Positions 1-8,450 of a DNA stretch of 64,000 nt are shown here, in pieces. The stretch comes from Sphingomonas sp. YR710 (GTDB lineage: Bacteria; Pseudomonadota; Alphaproteobacteria; Sphingomonadales; Sphingomonadaceae), in the NCBI RefSeq assembly GCF_900101455.1, contig NZ_FMZJ01000002.1:1-64000 (forward strand), read 5' to 3'. The notes below the pieces were generated by a model. The model searched no databases, was not told the DNA's origin, and worked only from the letters and a program-made list of their open reading frames with translations. How positions within the stretch are numbered: position 1 is the first letter of the stretch; each line of letters begins with the position of its first letter. The translations under genes and the position numbers were made by a program.

Positions 1-60
1 CGTTCAAGGGCTGATCGCTCTAACGATCTGCAGAGGCGCGGAAGCGAACCGGGAAATCCA
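1..60 (+). ncRNA. ssrS: Possible 3' part of 6S RNA (truncated by window edge)
   Basis: The first 60 bases encode no protein I can support. The stretch GTTCAAGGGC near the left edge, followed by a short AACGA segment and an end reading CGGGAAATCC, resembles the 3' half of 6S RNA. In E. coli that region reads GGTTCAAGGG and ends near TCGGAGATTCC. 6S RNA binds the housekeeping RNA polymerase holoenzyme. The 5' half would lie left of the window, so the closing stem and the central bubble cannot be tested here. This is a resemblance by eye, and random similarity is possible. Confidence 0.33.
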
Positions 61-128
61 ACTCACCGCCGCCGGTGAAAAGGGCTCTAGGCGGGGTCCG
101 CTGAGTCGTCAAGCAAAAATGTAACAAT

Positions 129-160
129 AAAAAAAAGGCCCGGAAAACCGGGCCCTTTTA
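129..160 (-). terminator. Rho-independent terminator, possibly bidirectional
   Basis: A perfect 7-bp stem (GGCCCGG at 137-143, CCGGGCC at 148-154) closes an AAAA loop. On the minus strand it is followed by eight consecutive T residues (A129-A136 on the plus strand), which makes a canonical terminator for the leftward export-lipoprotein gene ending at 210. On the plus strand TTTT follows at 156-159, so it may also stop transcription arriving from the left edge. Confidence 0.85.
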
Positions 161-209
161 TCAAGAAAGCGAGTAGGATCGTCCGCCCCCACCCTCCGCG
201 ATTCGATGA

Positions 210-1388
210 TCAGTTGCCGGTCGTCAGGAATCGCGCCGAAAGCACCGGCGAGAACAGCTGGTTGATAATGCCGACAAACTTGCTGACCGGATTGGACGCG
301 GCGTTGGCGATGTAGATGACGTCCTTGTCCTGCATCCGGAAACTCTGCGCGATGAAATAGCTTTCGGGCCGCATCATGTTGAGACGATAGATTACGGGCG
401 GGTGGCCCGCCGCAATCTCCGCTGCATTATAGCGGAACAGAAATACCGCACTGGCATCGGCCTGCGCATCGTTGGGTCCGCCCACGCGCGCAACGGCTTC
501 GGCCAGCGAAACCGTCGGCGCATCAAACGGAACCTGCGACACCTTGGACGTTGCCCCGAACACACTGAAGCTGCGCGGCTGACGGACGAGTTCGATCCTG
601 TCGCCAGGCAGCAGTGTAAGATCGTCGGGACTGCCCGATCGAATATCTCCAAGCCGCATCTCTGCCATCTGCCCGCCACGCGTAACCCTTATCAGCGTGT
701 CAGCGCTCACCGCCTTGGCACCGCCCGACGTCGCGACGGCATCGAGCAATCTTTCGCGGGCTGCACTGAGCGGAATCCGACCCGAGCGACTGACGTCGCC
801 GAACACATAGGCACTGTTGCCGGGACTGTTCACGACCGTCACGAGCGCTTGCGGACTCTGCGACTTCCCATGCAGCGCCTGTTCGATCATCCGCTGGACG
901 TCATAAGGTGTACTACCCGCAACCGAAAGCCGGCCAACATACGGCAGACGAATCGTGCCGTCAGGCGCCACGACAATCGTCCCCAGACGCTGCGTTCGCG
1001 CGCTGGAATCCAGCGCATCGGAACCGATCACGGCGGAGGCGCCGCCAAAGTTGGTCGCCCCCCCAAACAAAGTCATCCCAACTTCATAGATATTGATCTG
1101 CAGTTCATCGCCCGGCGCTATCGTATCGACGCGCCCTTCCCTCGCCAGCACCGCCAACCGCCCAGCCCCGGCCACAACATCATCACCGCCTGCCACGAGT
1201 CGCTGAAACGCCGCTGCATCGAGGTTGACGACCTGGAAGGTCAACGGTGCCTGCGCGTGACGCGCGCCCCTTTCGACCTGCCGGGCTGTAGGGCCGCTCG
1301 ATGGCAAGGTCGTACAGCCCGAAAGCAATAGCGCCATTGTGGCTAGCCCAACGGGCATCATCGAACGAAAAGGAGCATCAAGCGGCAT
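210..1388 (-). CDS. Outer-membrane polysaccharide export lipoprotein (Wza/KpsD/BexD type)
   Basis: The 392-residue protein has a lipoprotein signal peptide with lipobox LLLSGC (Cys25). A Poly_export domain follows at about residues 90-175, with the segment IRLPYVGRLSVAG. Two SLBB-like segments lie at about 178-225 and 272-320. Family members form the outer-membrane channel through which capsule or exopolysaccharide leaves the cell. The ATG at 1388 is preceded by AGGG at a good distance. It is the downstream partner of the KpsT-like ATPase, with a 75-nt gap, and the pair ends at the terminator at 129-160. No permease or polysaccharide co-polymerase gene accompanies them here. The family assignment is secure; the exported polymer is unknown. 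Confidence 0.9.
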   Translation of the reverse strand: MPLDAPFRSMMPVGLATMALLLSGCTTLPSSGPTARQVERGARHAQAPLTFQVVNLDAAAFQRLVAGGDDVVAGAGRLAVLAREGRVDTIAPGDELQINIYEVGMTLFGGATNFGGASAVIGSDALDSSARTQRLGTIVVAPDGTIRLPYVGRLSVAGSTPYDVQRMIEQALHGKSQSPQALVTVVNSPGNSAYVFGDVSRSGRIPLSAARERLLDAVATSGGAKAVSADTLIRVTRGGQMAEMRLGDIRSGSPDDLTLLPGDRIELVRQPRSFSVFGATSKVSQVPFDAPTVSLAEAVARVGGPNDAQADASAVFLFRYNAAEIAAGHPPVIYRLNMMRPESYFIAQSFRMQDKDVIYIANAASNPVSKFVGIINQLFSPVLSARFLTTGN

Positions 1389-1463
1389 TAAAAAACCCTA
1401 TGGAATGGTGTGCGCGAAAACGGGCGAATGTCGGCACCGGGCCATTCGGCACGGCCAACCGCA

Positions 1464-2126
1464 TCAGGCTGCCCGCATTTGGAGACCGTGGTGCACTTCG
1501 CATGCTTCAGCAACCGTGTCGTAAAATGTCAGATTGCCGGCATAAAGCACTGCGCCGCGCTGGCAATATTGCTGCAGCGTATGCGGGTCATGTGAAATCA
1601 TCACCAACGTGCCAGTCTCGCGCCTTTGCTGAAGCGCCTGCTCACTCTTGGCCCGAAACCGCTCGTCGCCTGCGCCGGTGATTTCGTCAACAAGATAGCA
1701 ATCGAAATTGATCGCCAGGGAGATGCCGAAAGCGAGCCTCGCGCTCATGCCGGCGGAATAGGTGTGCACCGGATGATAAAGATAGGGGCCCAACTGCGCG
1801 AACTCCTCGACGTAGGCGAGTAGCTCCTCCTCAGGCTGGCGATAAATTCGTGCTATGAAGCGCGCATTGTCCGCGCCCGTCAGCACGGATTGAAAACAGC
1901 TTGCGTAACCAATCGGCCAGCTGGTCGTCATGGTCCGGGTAATCTTGCCGGTGGTCGGCTGCTCCACACCCGAAATCAACCGCATCAGCGTCGACTTCCC
2001 GGCACCATTGGCGCCACAAATGCCGATACTCTCGCCACGGCGGATCTGAAATGTCAGGTTACTGAAAACCTGCTTGTGGAACTTCCGTATATGGTAGGTT
2101 TTGGAGACGTCCTCGAACGAAATCAT
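1464..2126 (-). CDS. kpsT: ABC polysaccharide exporter ATP-binding subunit, KpsT-like
   Basis: The frame is open up to 2276, but I place the start at ATG 2126. That start has TAAGG eight bases upstream and gives MISFEDVSKTYHI and 220 residues, which matches the roughly 219 of KpsT. Visible motifs are Walker A GANGAGKST (about 38-46), the signature YSAGMSARLAFG, Walker B CYLVDEITGAGD and a switch histidine in ISHDPH. KpsT energises export of lipid-linked capsule across the inner membrane together with the permease KpsM. No KpsM gene is present in the window. The gene is divergent from the glycosyltransferases starting at 2219, and the 92-nt gap between them probably holds both promoters. Confidence 0.88.
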   Translation of the reverse strand: MISFEDVSKTYHIRKFHKQVFSNLTFQIRRGESIGICGANGAGKSTLMRLISGVEQPTTGKITRTMTTSWPIGYASCFQSVLTGADNARFIARIYRQPEEELLAYVEEFAQLGPYLYHPVHTYSAGMSARLAFGISLAINFDCYLVDEITGAGDERFRAKSEQALQQRRETGTLVMISHDPHTLQQYCQRGAVLYAGNLTFYDTVAEACEVHHGLQMRAA

Positions 2127-2218
2127 CAACTCTGCCTTACCGAAACCAAAACTGAACCACCACCGACCATTAATCGCTGGACGATCGATGACCGCACTGC
2201 GATGCAAAATCATAGACC

Positions 2219-3418
2219 ATGACATTCGAAACGCAAAATATTCCCGTCGCGATCGACGCCAGGATGCTCGGCTCACACGGCACAGGCGTCGCCACTTACG
2301 CCCAAGCCTTGCGTGACGCCATCAATGCATGTGCGGCTGAGCCGTTCCATGTGGTCGATCGAACCTGTAGCCATGGACTTCGAAGCAGTGGCCATATCGA
2401 GCGCTGGTATCGCTGGTGCAGTGCGTGGAGCGATCGGCCACGCACCCTCACACCCCGGGCCCAAACATTTTGGGGCAGAGACATTTTTCGCCTTGGCCAG
2501 GTATATTTCGATCGCCACGGTTCGCTGCTTGATCTGGAGGTGAAGAATCCACCCGGGATCGTCCACTGGACTTACCCTTTGCCCGTGCGTCTGGCGGGAT
2601 GGATCAATGTCTATACGGTGCATGACGCGATCCCGCTGAATGCACCCGAGCTGACTCCGATTGATGGCCGCCGGCATCGAGCGTTGCTGAAGGCTATCAT
2701 TGCAAGCAACGGCCGGGTCATGACCGTCTCGGAGGCTGCACGACGCGATATCGTGGACGCTCTCGGCTGCTCCGAAACCAGCGTGTCGACATGCTTGTCA
2801 GGCCTGTCTGCCTCGGTCGATCATCCGACCATGCTGCCTGCGGGTCTCCTGCCCGGCACCTTTTTCCTCGCCGTTGGAAGCGTCGAACCCCGCAAGAACC
2901 TGTCACGGCTCGTCGAAGCCTACCAGGCCAGCGGGGTGCCGCACCCCCTTGTGATCGCAGGGCCGCGAGGATGGCAATGCGAAGCGATCGAGGCGTTCAT
3001 CGCCAAGACCCCGGGGGTTGTTCGACTTTCTTCAGTGTCGCGCGATCAATTGCTAACACTGCTGACTGCCGCCAGGGCATTGTTATTTCCGTCGCTCGCC
3101 GAAGGATTTGGCCTGCCGATCGCCGAGGCAATGACATTGGGAACGCCGGTTCTGACATCTCGAATAGCCGCCACATCGGAGATCGCCGGGGGTGCAGCGC
3201 TATTGGTGAATCCGGAATCCGCCGCCGATATCCAAGCTGCAATTCGCAGGCTCAGCGTCGACGACCGTCTTCGCTCAGAGCTCGCCACGGCAGGGCGGGA
3301 ACGCGCCCGAGCATTCACCGTTGAGGCATTCGGCGCTCGTCTGAAATCATTTCACGCACGGTTGCTGGAGGATGAAGGTTGGATAAATCGCCGAACAACC
3401 CTAAGCGCAATTTCATGA
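2219..3418 (+). CDS. GT4-family glycosyltransferase (group 1)
   Basis: The 399-residue cytoplasmic glycosyltransferase has a GT-B fold. The N-terminal part carries GTGVATYAQAL and the segment HWTYPLPVRLAG. The C-terminal nucleotide-sugar domain carries VGSVEPRKNLSRLVEAY and the E-x7-E donor-binding motif in LAEGFGLPIAEAMTLG. It is closely related to the next gene, which shares HWTYP, TLHD/TVHD and EGFGLP in the same order, so the two look like an old tandem duplication. It probably transfers a hexose during assembly of the surface polysaccharide handled by the divergent export genes. Donor and acceptor cannot be read from the sequence. Confidence 0.9.
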   Translation: MTFETQNIPVAIDARMLGSHGTGVATYAQALRDAINACAAEPFHVVDRTCSHGLRSSGHIERWYRWCSAWSDRPRTLTPRAQTFWGRDIFRLGQVYFDRHGSLLDLEVKNPPGIVHWTYPLPVRLAGWINVYTVHDAIPLNAPELTPIDGRRHRALLKAIIASNGRVMTVSEAARRDIVDALGCSETSVSTCLSGLSASVDHPTMLPAGLLPGTFFLAVGSVEPRKNLSRLVEAYQASGVPHPLVIAGPRGWQCEAIEAFIAKTPGVVRLSSVSRDQLLTLLTAARALLFPSLAEGFGLPIAEAMTLGTPVLTSRIAATSEIAGGAALLVNPESAADIQAAIRRLSVDDRLRSELATAGRERARAFTVEAFGARLKSFHARLLEDEGWINRRTTLSAIS

Positions 3419-3437
3419 AGCAGAGAATATCCGACCA

Positions 3438-4757
3438 ATGACGCGCCTGACCATCGGCATCGACGGCTACAACCTCGCCATGCCCCGGGGGACCGGCGTC
3501 GCCACATATGGATTCGCGCTGACGCAGGCGATCGCTGGCATGGGCCATCGCACCAACGCCATATTCGGATTGGATGTCGGATCTAAGCCCGAAACCCGTG
3601 AACTCCTGTTCTTCGACAAGTTCGGTCGCACGCCACAGAAAGAAACACGCAAGCAGAAGCAGCGCAGGCTAGCCCGTGAAATCTGGCAGTCTTTCTTCAC
3701 CGCAAACGCAGACGATGTTCCCATGACGGAAGCGGTCGAGAAGCAGAGCTTTTCTTATAGCCTGCCGAGCTTCGATCGCGTCGTCAGCAGTCCGCGCCTG
3801 TTCGAGGTCGCCCATTGGCACCTCCAATTCTTCAATCGGTTTCTGACCCTGCGGATGGATAATCCACCGGATATCATGCACTGGACCTACCCTGTGGCGG
3901 TCAAGCTGGCCGGCGCTAAGAACATCTACACGCTGCACGATCTCGTTCCGCTGCGGCTGCCTTATGCCACGCTCGACTACAAGCACCTCTATTACCGGCT
4001 GATCGAGCGCTGCGTTCTCGATGCCGACCATATCTGCACAGTTTCCGAATCGAGCCGGAATGATATCCTGTCGCGCTTTCCTATCGCGCCGGAAAAGGTC
4101 TCGAACACCTATCAAACCGCACCGATGCCGCCCGAGGCGCTGACGCGCGATGCGGGCGAGGATGCCAGGATGATCGAAGGCATGTTCGATCTTTCCGAGC
4201 GCGGCTATTTTCTGTTTTTCGGCGCGCTCGATCCCAAGAAGAATATCGGAAGGATCATCGAGGCCTATCTTACCACACGAACGCAGACGCCATTGGTTAT
4301 CGTCGGCGCACGCAATTGGGGTACCGAACAGGAATCGCGGATGTTGGGCGGCGGAAATGTTTCCGTGTACGGCCACAATGTCAGCAATCGGATCGTCCAG
4401 CTCGACTATTTGCCGCGTGATCTGCTGTTCCGTCTGATTCGCGGTGCCAAGGCGGTGTTGTTCCCATCGCTGTTCGAAGGTTTCGGCCTGCCGGCGCTCG
4501 AGGCGATTCAACTGGGCACCCCGGTGATCAGTTCGAACATCAGTTCTCTACCTGAAGTCGTCGGCGAAGCCGGCCTGCTGGTCGACCCTTATGACGTCCA
4601 AGCGATCGCCAATGCCATGGCCGCAGTGGATTCGGATGCGGAACTGGGCGAACGGCTCCGCAAAGCCGGCCAGAGGCAGAGCGCGAAATTCACGTCCGAA
4701 GCCTATCGTGCCCGGTTAGCGGCAATGTATGACGTCGTCATGGGAAGTGCCCGATGA
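3438..4757 (+). CDS. GT4-family glycosyltransferase (second tandem copy)
   Basis: The 439-residue GT-B glycosyltransferase is paralogous to the preceding gene: GTGVATYGFAL and HWTYPVAVKLAG occur in the N-terminal half. The C-terminal half carries GALDPKKNIGRIIEAYL and LFEGFGLPALEAIQLG with the E-x7-E motif. It is longer than its neighbour because of an insertion around residues 45-110. It starts 19 nt after the first gene ends, and its stop overlaps the next start in ATGA (4754-4757), so the cluster is very likely one transcript. Donor specificity is unknown. Confidence 0.9.
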   Translation: MTRLTIGIDGYNLAMPRGTGVATYGFALTQAIAGMGHRTNAIFGLDVGSKPETRELLFFDKFGRTPQKETRKQKQRRLAREIWQSFFTANADDVPMTEAVEKQSFSYSLPSFDRVVSSPRLFEVAHWHLQFFNRFLTLRMDNPPDIMHWTYPVAVKLAGAKNIYTLHDLVPLRLPYATLDYKHLYYRLIERCVLDADHICTVSESSRNDILSRFPIAPEKVSNTYQTAPMPPEALTRDAGEDARMIEGMFDLSERGYFLFFGALDPKKNIGRIIEAYLTTRTQTPLVIVGARNWGTEQESRMLGGGNVSVYGHNVSNRIVQLDYLPRDLLFRLIRGAKAVLFPSLFEGFGLPALEAIQLGTPVISSNISSLPEVVGEAGLLVDPYDVQAIANAMAAVDSDAELGERLRKAGQRQSAKFTSEAYRARLAAMYDVVMGSAR

Positions 4758-6019
4758 CGTCGATCGGAATTGCGAATGCCAAAACCGACGGTATTCGCGA
4801 GCTCGACCCGTTTGCCTTCTTCTCCGGGCATGCAAGTGCGATCAGGCCGCTGGGTGGCCCCGATCGTGGTCCAGACCCAAAATATGGCTTCCACACCCTT
4901 TATTCCGAATTTCGCCCGGGGCCGATTGTCTTCACAATCCGCTTCCACGATTTCAAAGTGACGACGGGAGAATTGGGCATCCACCTCAACGCCTATGTCC
5001 CGGCCAGCGGCAACCATGCCACCCTGGTGGGCGCGCTCCGGCGACAGATGACCGAAATTGCCGAAGGCGGGAGTGAGGTGAGCCTGCGCATCAACGCCGT
5101 CGCTGGTGTGACCTACGCGGTTTTCGGCTATTGTCCCGATTATACCGACGCTGAAGCCTCGGCGATCACGATAACAATAGAGGAATTGGGCACCGAGGAC
5201 GTCGAAATCGTCCCACCAGAAGCGTTGGAAGCCAGCCGCTTCGGCGCCGCGGTCGAGCGCCCCAGCGCGCTGGTGGATAATGGTCCTGCCAGCTTCGAGG
5301 ATCCGGTTTCGCAGGTGATGACCTTGCGACAACTGGAAGAGCCCTGCTATTTGGATTCGATTAAGGCCCTCAGCAGCAGTATGGGAACGGCCAATCTATG
5401 GAGCCGGGCGTTCATTCTCCAGGCGCTCAAGCGATACGGTATGCTCGAAGCCGGTGCTCAAGGGCTGGCGCTGGGCGACGCCGACGGCATTCTAGCAGCC
5501 GCAATCATGCGCCAGGGGTGTTCGGTCGTGACAGCCACTCCCGCGACCGAACATGACTTAACTTCATTCGATCCCAATCTGACGCCCGAAGACATTTTGC
5601 GCGTTCAATCTTCGATGCGGTCATTACCGTTGACAGAGCTGCCTCCCGACCTCCGTGGTTTCGACTTCCTATGGTCCATAAGCATTGTCGATCGAGCCCC
5701 GATTATGAACGAGTTCAGCGCGTTCATTCATGATTCCATGCGTGTGCTCAGACCGGGCGGCCTCGCCGTTCATGTCTTTGGCATCGTGACCGCAGAGGGG
5801 AAATACGAGGCGGATGGCCTCCAGCCGATTTCCCGAAAAGCGATGGAACGACTGGCGCTTACGCTGATCGCCCGCAATCACGAAATCGCCCAGCTCAATT
5901 TTGGCTACGGAACCGGTGACGATGCCCCCTATTTCGGCCTCTCGCCTTTATCACCCGCGATCGAAACGGCGCCATTCGGACTAATCGTGCGTCGGAACGC
6001 CAACGGCGGTCGCATCTGA
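4754..6019 (+). CDS. Methyltransferase-like protein with eroded cofactor motifs
   Basis: The 421-residue protein has an N-terminal beta-rich region (about 15-150, containing PFAFFSGHASAI and YGFHTLYSEF). Its C-terminal Rossmann-like half still shows GFDFLWS (302-308) and VLRPGGLAVHVF (331-342), typical of class I SAM-dependent methyltransferases. Compared with the next gene, the glycine-rich SAM loop reads ALGDADGI instead of GFGVGIEP, the acidic residue after strand 2 is replaced (TATPA for VATDL), and the conserved EHLGS segment is absent. It may be an inactive partner or scaffold, or may use another ligand. It is translationally coupled to the upstream glycosyltransferase through ATGA. Function is unproven. 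Confidence 0.7.
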   Translation: MTSIGIANAKTDGIRELDPFAFFSGHASAIRPLGGPDRGPDPKYGFHTLYSEFRPGPIVFTIRFHDFKVTTGELGIHLNAYVPASGNHATLVGALRRQMTEIAEGGSEVSLRINAVAGVTYAVFGYCPDYTDAEASAITITIEELGTEDVEIVPPEALEASRFGAAVERPSALVDNGPASFEDPVSQVMTLRQLEEPCYLDSIKALSSSMGTANLWSRAFILQALKRYGMLEAGAQGLALGDADGILAAAIMRQGCSVVTATPATEHDLTSFDPNLTPEDILRVQSSMRSLPLTELPPDLRGFDFLWSISIVDRAPIMNEFSAFIHDSMRVLRPGGLAVHVFGIVTAEGKYEADGLQPISRKAMERLALTLIARNHEIAQLNFGYGTGDDAPYFGLSPLSPAIETAPFGLIVRRNANGGRI

Positions 6020-6099
6020 CGATCCTTTCGGTTACGAGGCGCCGTTCATGTTCGTGGATACCATAACAAAATCGACTGCAGATACATTGAGGGTAATCG

Positions 6100-7482
6100 A
6101 TGCTTAAAGATTTGCGTAGGTTCGCCTATGCGTGGTGGAAGGACCTCAAAAATGGTCGCAGATCCGATGAGCCAAGCATCCCCCTGCAGCCTTTCGCGTT
6201 CTGGCCAACACATGCGAGCGCAATCTGCGATGCAGGTGGAACAGAGCCAAGCCTCGTGCCAGGCTATGCGTTCCACACCAAATATGTGCTCTCCACCGGC
6301 GGCACGATCCGCTTTAGCATCAGCCTCGCCGGACTGAGCGCAACCAAGGGGAAGCTTCTGCTCAGCATCAATCGGCTTGACGAGCAAGGTGTACCAAGCC
6401 GGACGCCGCCGAAGGTCAAGGAGATTGCGCTGGCTACACTGGCCGCCAACGGCAATAGCATCGAGATCTCGCAACTGGGGCTGCGCTCGCATTATTATGC
6501 GATCATGGGGGTTCTTACCGAGGATTCGGATGCGCGAGCCGAACGGATCGAGATCTCGGGTACCGGCATCGATAATAATGAGGCCTTCGCCACGCGGCTC
6601 GATGCGGCGCGTACAGCATTTCTTTCGACCCCCGGAACGGGGATTTTAGAACATTATATCTCTTCTGAACGGGCCACGCTCGAGCAGCCGCGATCGCAGA
6701 TGTGTACCGCATATCAGATGGGCGAACCCATTTACGCCGAATGGTGCCAACGCATGGGCGCCAGCCCCAGCCTTCATCGCAAACAGTGGGAATTCGTGTT
6801 CATCCTGCGCTCCCTCGAATATTATGGGGCGTTGCGCGAAGGCGCGCGCGGTCTCGGTTTCGGTGTCGGCATTGAACCACTCTCATCATTGTTCGCAGCG
6901 GCGGGATGCAAAATCGTAGCGACCGATCTGGCGCAGCATGACGAGCGCTCGCTGGTGTGGGACAATACCCACCAACTCGGCGCCAACTTGGATCATATTT
7001 TCCAGCCCCATTTGTGCAATCAGGCCGAATTTTACGAGCGCGTGTCTTTCCGTCCCGTTGATATGAATGCCATTCCGGCCGATCTTCGGGATTTCGATTT
7101 TACCTGGTCCAGTTGCGCATACGAACATCTCGGCTCTATCGAGGCCGGGCTCGCCTTCTTTGAAAACTCGCTGGCTTGCCTGAAACCCGGTGGAATAGCC
7201 GTTCACACGACCGAACTCAATTTGAGCTCGAACAGGAATACCATGGATACCGGCACTACGGTTCTTTTCCGCCGCCGAGATTTCGAAACACTGGCGCGGC
7301 GGCTGATCGCCGCCGGCCATGACGTGATACCGATCACCTTCGACAGCGGCGACAGCGAACTCGATCATGTGATCGACATACCGCCCTATTCTGCAGACTC
7401 ACACCTGAAGCTCGCACTGTTGCGGTGGGTATCGACCTCATTCGGAATGGTCGTACGCAAGGGGCCGCGCCTTGTAGCATAA
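6100..7482 (+). CDS. Class I SAM-dependent methyltransferase with N-terminal beta domain
   Basis: The 460-residue protein is paralogous to the preceding gene but keeps intact motifs. These are GFGVGIEP (253-260) for the SAM loop, VATDL after strand 2, DFTWSSCAYEHLGS (333-346) and LKPGGIAVHTTE (361-372). The N-terminal region (about 28-155, PFAFWPTHASAI and YAFHTKYVL) is shared with the paralogue and could bind carbohydrate. GAGGG lies about eight bases before the ATG. The position at the end of the glycosyltransferase cluster suggests sugar or polysaccharide methylation, but the substrate is inferred only from context. Confidence 0.8.
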   Translation: MLKDLRRFAYAWWKDLKNGRRSDEPSIPLQPFAFWPTHASAICDAGGTEPSLVPGYAFHTKYVLSTGGTIRFSISLAGLSATKGKLLLSINRLDEQGVPSRTPPKVKEIALATLAANGNSIEISQLGLRSHYYAIMGVLTEDSDARAERIEISGTGIDNNEAFATRLDAARTAFLSTPGTGILEHYISSERATLEQPRSQMCTAYQMGEPIYAEWCQRMGASPSLHRKQWEFVFILRSLEYYGALREGARGLGFGVGIEPLSSLFAAAGCKIVATDLAQHDERSLVWDNTHQLGANLDHIFQPHLCNQAEFYERVSFRPVDMNAIPADLRDFDFTWSSCAYEHLGSIEAGLAFFENSLACLKPGGIAVHTTELNLSSNRNTMDTGTTVLFRRRDFETLARRLIAAGHDVIPITFDSGDSELDHVIDIPPYSADSHLKLALLRWVSTSFGMVVRKGPRLVA

Positions 7483-7519
7483 CCCGGAGCCCACCTGCGC
7501 CAAGCAGCAGAAGTGAGGG

Positions 7520-8371
7520 CTACCGCCCGGGCCAACGCTTCCGTGCTTCCATGCCATGAGCGGATAACGCCGCCAACTCTCCCAGCAACTCCTCCACCTG
7601 ATCCAGCGGCCATGCATTCGGTCCGTCCGACCGTGCCCGCTCCGGTTCCGGATGTGTCTCCATGAAGAGCCCCGCCACGCCCACCGCCACCGCCGCGCGT
7701 GCCAATACGGGCACGAACTCGCGCTGCCCGCCCGATGTCGCCCCCTGCCCACCCGGCAACTGCACCGAATGGGTGGCGTCGAATATCACCGGGCAGCCAG
7801 TTTCGCGCATGATCGCAAGGCTGCGCATATCGACGACCAGATTGTTGTAACCGAACGACGTTCCCCGCTCGGTCACCATGATCGCCGCATCGGCATGGCC
7901 TGCCGCCCGCGCCGCGCCGCGCGCCTTGTCGACGACATGCACCATGTCGTGCGGCGCCATGAACTGGGCCTTCTTGATATTCGCAGGCCGCCCGCTGGCG
8001 CCGATCGCCTCGATCAGGTCGGTCTGCCGAGCCAGGAAGGCGGGCGTCTGGAGGATATCGACCACCTGCGCCGCCGCGCGCACCTGCTCGACATCATGAA
8101 CGTCGGTCAGCACGGGCAAGCCGGTTTCCGCGCGAACCTTTTCCAGAATGCGGAGACCCTCATCGATTCCCGGTCCCCGGAACGATTGCCCGGAACTGCG
8201 ATTGGCCTTGTCGAACGAGCTCTTGAAGATCACGAACAGGTCCAGGCGATCGGCGATCGCCCGCAACCGCGTTGCCGTACGCATCACCAGATCTTCGGAT
8301 TCGATCACGCACGGTCCGGCAATGACGAACAGCGGAGCGTTCAGTCCGACCTCATGACCTAGTAATTGCAC
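7520..8371 (-). CDS. kdsA: 3-deoxy-8-phosphooctulonate (Kdo-8-phosphate) synthase
   Basis: The 283-residue cytosolic enzyme condenses phosphoenolpyruvate with arabinose-5-phosphate to form Kdo-8-phosphate. Family motifs are IAGPCVIES near the N-terminus, [31 protein letters not shown] and the C-terminal METHPEPE. The start is GTG (8371) with GGGAG about nine bases upstream. The gene ends 37 nt from the convergent methyltransferase gene and lies downstream of opgG-opgH on the same strand. Sphingomonads are generally described as using glycosphingolipids in place of LPS, so Kdo made here may serve a capsule linker compatible with the KpsT-type exporter. That role is inferred. Confidence 0.93.
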   Translation of the reverse strand: MQLLGHEVGLNAPLFVIAGPCVIESEDLVMRTATRLRAIADRLDLFVIFKSSFDKANRSSGQSFRGPGIDEGLRILEKVRAETGLPVLTDVHDVEQVRAAAQVVDILQTPAFLARQTDLIEAIGASGRPANIKKAQFMAPHDMVHVVDKARGAARAAGHADAAIMVTERGTSFGYNNLVVDMRSLAIMRETGCPVIFDATHSVQLPGGQGATSGGQREFVPVLARAAVAVGVAGLFMETHPEPERARSDGPNAWPLDQVEELLGELAALSAHGMEARKRWPGR

Positions 8372-8450
8372 GTCGCGCTTCTCCCGATTTGCCCGCCCTA
8401 TGGCCGTTCAGGCGACGCATGCCTATCCTCAATTTCGAGCATGGCCGACG

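Noticed and set aside
402-1331. A 309-codon plus-strand frame antisense to the export lipoprotein gene
   Set aside because: Arg-rich low-complexity translation with no motif; the opposite strand has lipobox and Poly_export features.
1389-1463. Missing kpsM hidden between the ATPase and lipoprotein genes
   Set aside because: The gap is 75 nt and cannot encode a permease.
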